Assembly (NCBI GenBank): GCA_052143315.1
Contig: JBKQTE010000092.1
Location: 7,159-71,158, forward strand
Reading direction: 5' to 3'
DNA: 64,000 nt
From: DASZIT01 sp052143315
GTDB taxonomy: Bacteria > Actinomycetota > Acidimicrobiia > Acidimicrobiales > RAAP-2
Under the pieces are notes generated by a model that had not been told where the DNA came from, searched no databases, and saw only the letters and a program-made list of their open reading frames with translations. This document shows, in pieces, positions 42,912 to 50,815 of the stretch (the stretch's first letter is position 1; each line of letters opens with the position of its first letter). A program made the position numbers and the translations under genes.

Positions 42912-44154
42912 GGGCTCACGGGCGGTGGCCGAGACGGTGGCCCACTGCCGGCCCGAGGTGGTCTGCGCCTATCCCATCTCCCCCCAGACCCACATCATCG
43001 AGGCGGTCGGCGCCATGGTCAAGGCCGGCGCCCTGTCTCCGTGCGAGTTCATCAACGTCGAGTCGGAGTTCGCGGCGATGTCGGTGTCCATCGGTGCCTC
43101 GGCGGCCGGGGCACGCGCCTACACCGCCACCGCCAGCCAGGGCCTGCTGTTCATGATGGAGGCCGTCTACAGCGCCTCCGGCCTGGGGCTTCCCATCGTG
43201 ATGACCCTGGCCAACCGGGCCATCGGAGCTCCCATCAACATCTGGAACGACCACAGCGACGCCATGGCGGTGCGCGACTCCGGGTGGGTCCAGCTGTTCG
43301 CCGAGACCAATCAGGAAGCCGCCGATCTCCATGTCCAGGCGTTCGTGATCGCCGAGCGGCTCTCCCTGCCGGTGATGGTCTGCATGGACGGCTTCATCCT
43401 CACCCATGCGGTCGAAGGCATCGACGTCCCCGAGCAGGCCGACGTCGACGCCTTCCTCCCGCCCTTCCGGCCACGCCAGGTGCTCGACCCCGACGATCCG
43501 GTCTCGATCGGGGCCATGGTCGGGCCCGAGGCGTTCGAGGAGGTGCGCTACCTGGCCCATCTCCGCCAGCTGGAGGCCCTCGACCTGATCCCCACGGTGT
43601 CGTCCGACTTCGCCGAACGTTTCGGCCGCCAGAGCGGGGGGCTGGTGCGGACCTACCGCACCGAGGACGCCGACACGGTGGTGGTGGCGCTCGGATCGGT
43701 GCTGGGCACCATCAAGGACGCGGTGGACGCCCGCCGCGATGCCGGCGACCGCCTGGGGGTGGTGGGGATCACCGCCTTCCGGCCGTTCCCCCGGGACGCG
43801 GTCCACCAGGCGCTGTCCGGGGCCCGACGCATCGTGGTGGTGGAGAAGGCGTTCAGTGTCGGGTTCGGGGGCGTGCTCTCCACCGACGTGGCCATGGCTA
43901 CCCACGAGACGGGGGGCTCGCTGCGGACCGTGGTGGCCGGGCTCGGCGGCCGCCCGATCACCCGCCTGTCCCTCGAGACGATGCTGGCCGATGCCTGCGG
44001 GGACCGACTCGGGCCCCTCACCTTCCTCGACCTCGACACCGGGATCGTCGAGCGTGAACAGGCGCGCATGGCCGCCGCCGAGCGGCCGGGCCCCTCCGCC
44101 GAGTACGTCCTCCGCGACCTCGCCTCCCGCCCGGCCGGGTCGGTGCAGCCATGA
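42895..44154 (+). CDS. porA: 2-oxoacid:ferredoxin oxidoreductase alpha subunit
   Basis: A 419-residue alpha subunit holding the pyrimidine half of the ThDP site. YPISPQTHIIEAVG and NVESEFAAMSVSIGASAAGAR supply the conserved Glu. TATASQGLLFMMEAVY and ANRAIGAPINIWNDHSDAM follow, and the transketolase C-terminal domain (DTVVVALGSVLGTIKD) ends the protein. The YPISPQT motif is typical of pyruvate-type rather than 2-oxoglutarate-type enzymes. ATG 42895 overlaps porC; the 3' end overlaps porB by 4 bp. Confidence 0.92.
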   Translation: MLRQIEGSRAVAETVAHCRPEVVCAYPISPQTHIIEAVGAMVKAGALSPCEFINVESEFAAMSVSIGASAAGARAYTATASQGLLFMMEAVYSASGLGLPIVMTLANRAIGAPINIWNDHSDAMAVRDSGWVQLFAETNQEAADLHVQAFVIAERLSLPVMVCMDGFILTHAVEGIDVPEQADVDAFLPPFRPRQVLDPDDPVSIGAMVGPEAFEEVRYLAHLRQLEALDLIPTVSSDFAERFGRQSGGLVRTYRTEDADTVVVALGSVLGTIKDAVDARRDAGDRLGVVGITAFRPFPRDAVHQALSGARRIVVVEKAFSVGFGGVLSTDVAMATHETGGSLRTVVAGLGGRPITRLSLETMLADACGDRLGPLTFLDLDTGIVEREQARMAAAERPGPSAEYVLRDLASRPAGSVQP

Positions 44155-45179
44155 CCGGGGTGCCGGTGCGCTTCTACCAGGTCGGGAGCTTCGCCGTCGG
44201 CAACCGGCTGCTCCACCCGGAGGATCGGACCGTCCAGTCGGATCCCGACCGCACCAACTCCCTGGACTCCGGACACCGCGCCTGCCAGGGGTGTGGCGAG
44301 GCCCTGGGTGCCCGCTACGCCCTCGATGCCGCCATGCGGGCCACCGGGGGCCGGCTGATGGCCGTGAACGCCACCGGGTGCCTGGAGGTGTTCTCCACCC
44401 CCTACCCGCAGACGTCGTGGCGGATCGCCTGGCTCCACTCGCTCTTCGGCAACGCCCCGGCGGTCGCCACCGGGGTGGCGGCGGCCATGAAGGTGAAGGG
44501 GCGCGCCGACGTCCGGGTGATCGGTCAGGCCGGCGACGGCGGGACGGTCGACATCGGCTTCGGCTGCCTGTCGGGAATGTTCGAGCGCAACGACGACGTG
44601 CTCTTCATCTGCTACGACAACGAGGCCTACATGAACACCGGCGTGCAGCGCTCCGGGGCAACACCTCCGGCGGCCCGGACGGCCACCACCGAGGCGGTGG
44701 GCAGCCAACCGGGGAACGTCTTCGGACAGGGGAAGGACCTTCCCCGCCTGGCCATGGCCCACGACATCCCCTATGTCGCCACCGCCACCGTCGCCGACCT
44801 CCACGACCTCGAGGGCAAGGTCGAGCGGGCCATGGACATCCACGGTGCCCGCTACCTGCACATCCTCGTCCCCTGCCCGCTCGGATGGGGCACCGCCTCG
44901 TGCGACACCATACGGGTGGCGCGACTCGCCCAGGAGACCGGGCTCTTCCCGGTGCTCGAAGCCGAGCACGGTCGGGTGACCTCGGTGTCCCCGATCCGCC
45001 ACCGGGTGCCGGTGGAGGAGTACCTGTCGATCCAACGCCGCTACGCCCACCTCTTCGGTGAACATCCGAGCGTGGAGGTGATCGCCCGGATCCAGGCGAT
45101 GGCCGACCACAACATCGCCAGGTACGGGCTCGACCCCCACCAGGTCGGCGATGCCGAACCGGAGGCGGGACGTCCGTGA
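44151..45179 (+). CDS. porB: 2-oxoacid:ferredoxin oxidoreductase beta subunit
   Basis: A 342-residue beta subunit with the diphosphate half of the ThDP site: GQAGDGGTVDIGFGCLSG and the closing DVLFICYDNEAYMNTG. Cluster cysteines appear in RACQGCGEALGARYAL, in NATGC and near the C-terminal region, for the proximal [4Fe-4S] cluster. MNTGVQRSGATPP matches the PorB substrate loop. It begins 4 bp inside porA and its end overlaps the next gene by 4 bp, so all subunits are coupled. Confidence 0.92.
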   Translation: MTGVPVRFYQVGSFAVGNRLLHPEDRTVQSDPDRTNSLDSGHRACQGCGEALGARYALDAAMRATGGRLMAVNATGCLEVFSTPYPQTSWRIAWLHSLFGNAPAVATGVAAAMKVKGRADVRVIGQAGDGGTVDIGFGCLSGMFERNDDVLFICYDNEAYMNTGVQRSGATPPAARTATTEAVGSQPGNVFGQGKDLPRLAMAHDIPYVATATVADLHDLEGKVERAMDIHGARYLHILVPCPLGWGTASCDTIRVARLAQETGLFPVLEAEHGRVTSVSPIRHRVPVEEYLSIQRRYAHLFGEHPSVEVIARIQAMADHNIARYGLDPHQVGDAEPEAGRP

Positions 45180-46804
45180 TCGAGCGCCCGTTCGCCATCA
45201 CCCTCGACGTCGGGTCGAGCCATGCCAACCACACCGGCTCGTGGCGCGTGGAGCGACCCGTGTACGTCGACCGCCTGCCGCCGTGCAGCAACGCCTGCCC
45301 GGCGGGCGAGAGCGTCCAGCAGTGGCTGTACCAGGCCGAGCCCGGCGACTACCAGGCGGCATGGCGGGCGCTGGTCGAGGACAACCCGTTCCCCGCGGTG
45401 ATGGGTCGAATCTGCTACCACCCGTGCGAGACGGCCTGCAACCGCGCCCAACTCGACGATGCCGTCGGGATCAACGCCGTCGAGCGGTTCCTGGGCGACC
45501 TGGCCATCCAGCGTGGCTGGAAACTGCCCCCCGCCGGTACGGAGACCGGCAGGCGCGTCCTCGTGATCGGTGCCGGACCCGCGGGGCTCAGCTGCGCCTA
45601 CCATCTGCGCCGGCTCGGTCACGGCGTCCGTCTGGTCGACTCGGCGAACGCGCTCGGAGGCATGATGCGCTACGGCATCCCCGCCTACCGGCTCCCCCGG
45701 GCGATCCTCGATGCCGAGATCGACCGGATCGTCGCCCTCGGCGTCGATGTCGGCCTCGGGCACACCGTCGAGGACGTCGAGTCCGAACGGGTAGAAGGCG
45801 GCTTCGATGCCGTCTTCCTGGCAGTGGGAGCGCAGTTGGCACGGCGCGTCGACATCCCCTCGGGCGACTCCACCCAGGTGCTCGACGCCCTGTCGCTGCT
45901 CCGCCAGGTGGCAGACGACGATCCCCCCCTGCTCGGGCGTCGCGTGGCCGTCTACGGCGGCGGTGACACCGCCCTCGACGCCGCCCGCACGGCACGACGG
46001 CTCGGGGCCACCGAGGCCGTCGTCGTCTACCGTCGCAACCGCGAACGCATGCCCGCCCACGGCGACGAGCTGGCGGAGGCCCTCGCCGAAGGGGTCACGG
46101 TTCGTTGGCTCTCCATCGTGAACCGGGTCGACCAGGGTCACCTGGTCCTCGAGAAGGTGCGGCTCGACGACGACGGGTTTCCCGTGCCCACCGGCGAGCT
46201 CGAGGAGCTCGATGCCGACTCGCTGGTGCTGGCGTTGGGCCAGGACACCGATCTGTCGCTCCTCGATCGGGCCGGGGACGTAACCGTCGAGGACGGCGTC
46301 GTCCAGGTCCACCCGACGATGATGACCGACGAGGATGGCGTCTTCGCCGGAGGCGATTCGGTCCCGTCGCCGCGCACGGCCACCGTGGCCATCGGCCACG
46401 GGAGGCGGGCGGCGGGCGGCATCGACGCCTTCCTGTCCGGCCGGCCGGACGTCGATTCCCCGCCCTCCGAGCTCGCCACCTTCGAACGCCTCAACACCTG
46501 GTACTTCGCCGATGCACCACCCACCCGGCGCCCGGAGCTGGAGCAGGCGCGGCGGGTGAGCACCTTCGACGAGGTCGTCGGCGGTCTCACCGAGGAGAAC
46601 GCGCTGTTCGAGGCCCGACGCTGCCTCTCGTGCGGGAACTGCTTCGAGTGTGACAACTGCTTCGGCGTCTGCCCGGACAACGCGGTGATCAAGCTGGGAC
46701 CGGGACAGCGCTACCGGTTCGACCTCGACTTCTGCAAAGGGTGCGGCATCTGCGCCCAGGAGTGCCCGTGCGGTGCCATCGACATGGTCCCCGAGGACAC
46801 CTGA
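45176..46804 (+). CDS. GltD-like flavoprotein fused to a two-cluster ferredoxin domain
   Basis: A 542-residue protein in the place of the PorD delta subunit. The N-terminus has GltD-type cysteines (PCSNACPAGE, CYHPCETACNR). FAD is bound by VIGAGPAGLSCAYHL near residue 125 and VFAGGDSVPSPRTA near 390. NADPH is bound by VAVYGGGDTALDAART near 260. The C-terminus is a PorD-like ferredoxin with CLSCGNCFECDNCFGVCP and CKGCGICAQECPCG. This fusion would pass electrons from the 2-oxoacid oxidase clusters straight to NAD(P), or bring NAD(P)H in for CO2 fixation. It ends the GAPDH-por operon. Confidence 0.88.
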   Translation: MIERPFAITLDVGSSHANHTGSWRVERPVYVDRLPPCSNACPAGESVQQWLYQAEPGDYQAAWRALVEDNPFPAVMGRICYHPCETACNRAQLDDAVGINAVERFLGDLAIQRGWKLPPAGTETGRRVLVIGAGPAGLSCAYHLRRLGHGVRLVDSANALGGMMRYGIPAYRLPRAILDAEIDRIVALGVDVGLGHTVEDVESERVEGGFDAVFLAVGAQLARRVDIPSGDSTQVLDALSLLRQVADDDPPLLGRRVAVYGGGDTALDAARTARRLGATEAVVVYRRNRERMPAHGDELAEALAEGVTVRWLSIVNRVDQGHLVLEKVRLDDDGFPVPTGELEELDADSLVLALGQDTDLSLLDRAGDVTVEDGVVQVHPTMMTDEDGVFAGGDSVPSPRTATVAIGHGRRAAGGIDAFLSGRPDVDSPPSELATFERLNTWYFADAPPTRRPELEQARRVSTFDEVVGGLTEENALFEARRCLSCGNCFECDNCFGVCPDNAVIKLGPGQRYRFDLDFCKGCGICAQECPCGAIDMVPEDT

Positions 46805-46832
46805 GCCTGCACCGAACGACCACCCTTGTCCA

Positions 46833-46847
46833 GTGACCTTCGGCCCT
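46833..46847 (+). promoter_or_regulatory. DosR-type box, MacB-like ABC transporter
   Basis: GTGACCTTCGGCCCT lies 28 bp after the por operon, 34 bp before a possible leader ORF and 126 bp before the permease start. It shares T at position 2 with the cooF box. Confidence 0.68.
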
Positions 46848-46881
46848 GTCCGCCCGAACGGGGCGGGAGCATGATGATCTG

Positions 46882-46977
46882 ATGGTCACCAAGCACCTGC
46901 CGAGCGTGCCCGCCCCAGGGGCTGTCAGCGGGCGCTCACCGCACCGCCCACCGGTCTCGACGGGATCCGCCCGATGA
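46882..46977 (+). CDS. Possible 31-residue leader ORF ahead of ABC permease
   Basis: ATG 46882 opens a 31-codon Pro/Ser-rich frame whose TGA overlaps the permease ATG (ATGA at 46974-46977). It has no direct ribosome site of its own, but a 3-codon frame at 46871 behind GGCGGGAG ends on its ATG. The chain of overlaps resembles the coupling ahead of the RND gene. Chance cannot be excluded, since Pro/Arg/Ser frames are frequent here. Confidence 0.25.
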   Translation: MVTKHLPSVPAPGAVSGRSPHRPPVSTGSAR

Positions 46978-48092
46978 CCTTCTTCGATCTCATCATCCGG
47001 AACCTGTGGTCGAGGAAGGCCCGATCGATCGGGCTGGCATGTGCCGTCGCCATCGCCGTGATGGCGGTGGTCACACTGGCCGTCACCAGCAGCGGCCTCG
47101 AGCAGTCGGCGGCGGCGGTCATATCGGTGGGGAAGGCCGACTTCACGGTGGTGCAGAAGGGGGTGTCGGACACCTTGTCCAGCACCATCGACCGACAGGA
47201 GCTGGACCGTCTGAGCCAGACCCCGGGCGTAGCCAGCGCCGTGGGGGTGCTGGTCGAGACCGAGCACATCAACGCCGACAACCCCGTCTTCATCGAGATC
47301 GGGATCAATCCGGCCGACCTGGCGCCGTTCGGCGTGACCGTGGTGAAGGGAACCTCGTACTCGCCCACCGCCACCAACCAGGTCATGCTGGGGTGGCGGG
47401 CGGCGGCCAACTTCGGCCTGCAGGTCGGGGACCAATTCCACGCCAACGGGACCTGGAACACGGTGGTCGGCATCTACTCGACGGGGAACTCGTTCGGCGA
47501 CGCGGGAGCCATGTTCCCCCTCCCCGCCATCCAGGGGTACAACCGGGTGCCGGGGATCGTCACCCTGGCCTTCGTCAAGGTCGAGCCCGGCGTCTCGGCC
47601 CAGGCGGTGGCGACCCGCGTCGATGAAGATCAGCCGGAGCTCACCACCATCCGCACCGCCGCCCAGTTCGGGAGGGCCGATCGCGACCTGGTCTACCTGC
47701 AGGCGGCAGTCAACGGGAGCACGGTGCTGGCCATCGTCATCGGAGCCGTCATCGTGGGCGACACCATGCTTCTGTCGCTGTACGAACGGACCCGTGAGTT
47801 CGGGCTGCTCCGGTCGATCGGCTGGACCCGTCGTCGAACCGTCGGCCTGTTGCTGGGGGAGAGCCTGTTGCTGGCGGTGGTGGGTGCGGCCATCGGCGTC
47901 GGGCTGTCGTTCGCGGTGGCCACCGGACTGGCCCACCTTCCGGCCCTGAACGGGATCCTCCACCCCGACTTCACCGCCGGGGCGTTCTGGAGAGCGCTGT
48001 TCACCGCCCTCGTGATGACCTTCATCGGAGCGCTCTACCCGACGACGCGAGCTGCCATTCTCTCGCCGCTCAAGGCCCTCAGCTATGAGTGA
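46974..48092 (+). CDS. MacB/FtsX-like ABC transporter permease
   Basis: A 372-residue permease with one N-terminal helix (residues 12-36), a large extracytoplasmic domain (about 40-250) and three C-terminal helices (FtsX domain from near 258, including ERTREFGLLRSIGWTRRRTVGLLLGESLLL). This layout is that of MacB/LolC-type mechanotransmission systems, which move lipoproteins, peptides or lipids rather than small solutes. The DosR-type box puts it in the hypoxia set; no such partner is standard in mycobacterial DosR regulons. The ATPase gene overlaps by 8 bp. Confidence 0.85.
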   Translation: MTFFDLIIRNLWSRKARSIGLACAVAIAVMAVVTLAVTSSGLEQSAAAVISVGKADFTVVQKGVSDTLSSTIDRQELDRLSQTPGVASAVGVLVETEHINADNPVFIEIGINPADLAPFGVTVVKGTSYSPTATNQVMLGWRAAANFGLQVGDQFHANGTWNTVVGIYSTGNSFGDAGAMFPLPAIQGYNRVPGIVTLAFVKVEPGVSAQAVATRVDEDQPELTTIRTAAQFGRADRDLVYLQAAVNGSTVLAIVIGAVIVGDTMLLSLYERTREFGLLRSIGWTRRRTVGLLLGESLLLAVVGAAIGVGLSFAVATGLAHLPALNGILHPDFTAGAFWRALFTALVMTFIGALYPTTRAAILSPLKALSYE

Positions 48093-48795
48093 CGCCGTCG
48101 ACGTCCCGCTTGCCGTCGACGCCAGGAAGCTGACCCGCGAGTTCCCGGGCCCGGTCATCGCGCTGTCCGGTGTCGACCTGACGGTGCAGTACGGGGAGAC
48201 GGTCGCCATCACCGGTCCGTCCGGCTGTGGCAAGTCGACGCTGCTCCACCTACTGGCGGCCATCGACTTCCCCACCTCGGGCACCGTGGCCGTCGGCGGG
48301 CACGACCTGAGCCAGGTCGAGGACGTGAGCGCCTTCCGCCGCTACGAGGTCGGTCTGGTGTTCCAGTTCCACAATCTGTTGCCCCAGATCCCCGCCCTCG
48401 CCAACGTCGAACTGCCGATGTTCGGCACCAACCGGTCCGCCCGCCAGCGGGATGACCGTGCCCGCGCGCTGCTGGCCGAGGTCGGCCTCGAGGGACGCGA
48501 GCAACGGCTGCCGACGGAGCTCTCCGGAGGGGAGCGGCAGCGAGTGGCGATCGCCCGCGCCCTGGCCAACCAGCCCAAGGTGCTGCTGGCCGACGAGCCC
48601 ACCGGAAGCCTCGACTCGGCGTCGACCGAGCACTTCCTGGCCCTGCTCGAACGGCTCGGCGCCGCCGGCATGACCATCGTGATGGTGACCCACGACGACG
48701 ACGTGGCGGCCCACGCCCACCGCATCATCGAGATGATCGACGGAGCGGTCGTCGGCGAGCACCTGCCCGGCCCGGCCACCGCCGGCACCGCCTGA
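48085..48795 (+). CDS. MacB/LolD-like ABC transporter ATPase
   Basis: A 236-residue ATPase for the preceding permease. Walker A GPSGCGKST, Q-loop VGLVFQFHNLLPQIPALANVELPM, signature LSGGERQRVAIARAL and Walker B VLLADEPTGSLDSAS are intact; the DEPTGSLD and FHNLLP sequences are typical of the LolD/MacB subfamily. It overlaps the permease by 8 bp. The gene converges on the small coiled-coil gene, with 57 bp between the stops. Confidence 0.9.
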   Translation: MSDAVDVPLAVDARKLTREFPGPVIALSGVDLTVQYGETVAITGPSGCGKSTLLHLLAAIDFPTSGTVAVGGHDLSQVEDVSAFRRYEVGLVFQFHNLLPQIPALANVELPMFGTNRSARQRDDRARALLAEVGLEGREQRLPTELSGGERQRVAIARALANQPKVLLADEPTGSLDSASTEHFLALLERLGAAGMTIVMVTHDDDVAAHAHRIIEMIDGAVVGEHLPGPATAGTA

Positions 48796-48852
48796 CGTCC
48801 ACCGTCCCCGCCATCCGGCAAGGCCCGGAGCCCAGGAGCGCCGGCGTGCCCC

Positions 48853-49011
48853 CTACCCCTCGGTGAGCTCCTTCACCTCGCTCAACCGATGCTCGAGGCT
48901 GGAGAGCTCCAGGTCGAGCGCCTCCCGGGTGACGGCTGCGTGCTCGAGCTCCTCCAGGCGTCGTTCCAGCTCGTCGATCCGGCTGGACAGCGCCTCGATG
49001 TCGGTGGTCAT
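48853..49011 (-). CDS. 52-residue coiled-coil protein coupled to the kinase gene
   Basis: A short gene reading MTTDIEALSSRIDELERRLE to KELTEG. Heptads of Leu/Ile with Glu/Arg flanks (SSRIDELERRLEELEH, LELSSLEHRLSEVKEL) predict a continuous two-part coiled coil; there is no cysteine or aromatic residue. ATG 49011 overlaps the stop of the upstream kinase gene (ATGA) and has GGAGGAAG about 6 nt before it, so translation is well supported. It is likely a dimerisation or binding partner of the kinase. I know of no described family. Confidence 0.7.
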   Translation of the reverse strand: MTTDIEALSSRIDELERRLEELEHAAVTREALDLELSSLEHRLSEVKELTEG

Positions 49012-50645
49012 CCGCTTCCTCCTCTGTTCGTCGGATGGTGGAGCTGCGCCCCGGTGTCGCCGGGATCCACCAGCTCGTGCCTCCGACCGTAGGGCGGGTC
49101 GGGGTCGGCGAAAAGGGCCGAAGGTCCCGATCGGGCCGGAAGGGCGTCGACGGCCAGGCCCACGGCCTCGGCCGGCGCCGTCCCGGAGGTGTCGATGACG
49201 GCGCTAGGCGTCCACGGGTCCATCGATCGCTGCATCGCCGCTCTCACCTCCGGGGTCGCCTCGGAGCTGTCGGCGCGTTCCGACAGGCGTCGCCGGATCC
49301 GTTGATCCGCCACCTCGGCGGCCGCGTCACACCTCAGCTCGACGAGATCGGCGGCGGCGCCATCGGCCACCGAACGCACCTCGGCCCGCCGAGCGGCACT
49401 GGTCCACGACGCGTCGAGGACGACGGACTCACCGAGTCCGAGCAGTCGCTCGGCTGTCTGCATCAGTTCGGCGTACACAGACTCGGTGGCGGCAGGGACG
49501 TACCGGCCGGAGAGGTACCCGGGCACCTCGGGACCGCCCGGGGCGGCCAGGCTCCTCCGCACCTCATCGGAGCGGAGCACGGTCCATCCCCGGGCTGCGC
49601 CGAGGCCGGCGGCGACGGTGGACTTCCCCGTGCCCGGTAGCCCTCCCACCAGCACGAGCGTGACGGCCGCCCGTCGGAGGTGGGTCAGGGCCAGCTGGTG
49701 GAAGGTTCCGGCCTCGATCCGGGCCGCATCGGCTCCCTGGGCAGCCCGGAGACAGCAGACCTTGGCCCGGACATAGGCCCGGGAGGCGCAGTAGTAGTGG
49801 ACCAGACCGTCGGGCACGGGATCGGCCGCCAGCTCCCGGTAGCGAGCAAGGAGGTGCTCGGCGGCGTCGCCCCGGCCCAGATGCTCGAGGTCCATGGCCA
49901 GGAAGGCCACGTCGGCAGCCACGTCGGCGAAGCGCAGCCGGTCGGAGAATTCGAGGCAGTCGAGGATCCGAACACCGTCGTCGAGGCAGAAGATGTCCTC
50001 GGCCTGGAGATCCCCATGGCCGTCGCACACCCGCCCCGCACGGATCCGGGTCTCGAACAGCGGCTCCCGGCCCCTGGTCCAGCGGTCGGCCAGCCACCGG
50101 ATCTCCAGATCGACCGTCTCGTCCAGGACGGTCCCCAGGTAGGGGCGGGTCTCCACGAAGTTGTCGGACCAGGCCGCCCACAGCGACGCACCGGTCGCCG
50201 CCTCGGCGATGGCGGGCGAACGCGCCGCCCGGGCGTGGAACGCCACCAGGGTCTGGGCCACCGGCTCGAGCCACCTGTCGAGATCCGGTCCCCGGCGGGC
50301 CAGCTCCGCCAGCCGGCGTTCCTCGGGCATACGTCTCATGACCACCACGGAGTCGACGGTCCGACCTTCGAACCGGATGTCGGCCACACCCAGATAGACG
50401 TCCGGGGCCAGACGCCGATTGAGCTCGACCTCGCGTTCGCAGTCGATCCGTCGGGCTTCGGGCTGCGTGAAGTCGACGAACTCGAAGCGAACCGGCTTCC
50501 GCACCTTGTAGACCCGGTCACCGACGAAGAACAGCCTCGAGACATGGGTCTCCACGATGCGGTCCGGCTGCTCTTCGCCTGCCGAGTCGCATCCCACCTC
50601 CGGCCTCCTCCATGCGCCAGGCCCCGCCCGGCCGGGCATGACCAC
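49008..50645 (-). CDS. Fused aminoglycoside-phosphotransferase-like / P-loop kinase (Rv2004c-like)
   Basis: A 545-residue two-domain protein. The first 330 residues are an APH/protein-kinase-like fold with catalytic block VCDGHGDLQAEDIF and metal-binding ILDCLEFSDRLRFADVAADVAFLAMDLE. The rest is a small P-loop kinase with Walker A GGLPGTGKSTVA near residue 342 and VVLDASWTSAARR as the second motif (AAA_33/gluconate kinase-like). This architecture is that of M. tuberculosis Rv2004c, a DosR-regulon protein of unknown substrate. A reversed DosR-type box lies 47 bp upstream. GTG 50645 or ATG 50639 is the start. Confidence 0.85.
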   Translation of the reverse strand: MVMPGRAGPGAWRRPEVGCDSAGEEQPDRIVETHVSRLFFVGDRVYKVRKPVRFEFVDFTQPEARRIDCEREVELNRRLAPDVYLGVADIRFEGRTVDSVVVMRRMPEERRLAELARRGPDLDRWLEPVAQTLVAFHARAARSPAIAEAATGASLWAAWSDNFVETRPYLGTVLDETVDLEIRWLADRWTRGREPLFETRIRAGRVCDGHGDLQAEDIFCLDDGVRILDCLEFSDRLRFADVAADVAFLAMDLEHLGRGDAAEHLLARYRELAADPVPDGLVHYYCASRAYVRAKVCCLRAAQGADAARIEAGTFHQLALTHLRRAAVTLVLVGGLPGTGKSTVAAGLGAARGWTVLRSDEVRRSLAAPGGPEVPGYLSGRYVPAATESVYAELMQTAERLLGLGESVVLDASWTSAARRAEVRSVADGAAADLVELRCDAAAEVADQRIRRRLSERADSSEATPEVRAAMQRSMDPWTPSAVIDTSGTAPAEAVGLAVDALPARSGPSALFADPDPPYGRRHELVDPGDTGAQLHHPTNRGGSG

Positions 50646-50692
50646 CCGTGCGACCCTGCTCTCCAGAGTGGTCCGAACCGGGGCGCCGGCAC

Positions 50693-50707
50693 AGAGCCGA
50701 AGGTCAC
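50693..50707 (-). promoter_or_regulatory. DosR-type box facing the APH/P-loop kinase gene
   Basis: On the minus strand this reads GTGACCTTCGGCTCT, 47 bp upstream of the kinase start. It differs from the cooF and MacB boxes mainly at position 13 (T for C). With the plus-strand box at 50738 it makes a divergent pair in the 170-bp gap, and either gene might use both. Confidence 0.58.
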
Positions 50708-50737
50708 AAGGTGGACCGGCGACGACCGGCCGGGACG

Positions 50738-50752
50738 GGGACCTTTGGCCCT
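50738..50752 (+). promoter_or_regulatory. DosR-type box, hyp operon
   Basis: GGGACCTTTGGCCCT lies 63 bp before the hypF start and is identical to the pfkA box. It ties hydrogenase maturation genes to the same control as the hydrogenase itself, 24 kb away. Confidence 0.8.
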
Positions 50753-50815
50753 TGCGGGAACCGGCCCGTCCGCCCGATCATGGAGGTGACCAGGCATCCT
50801 TCGAAGGGGACGACC

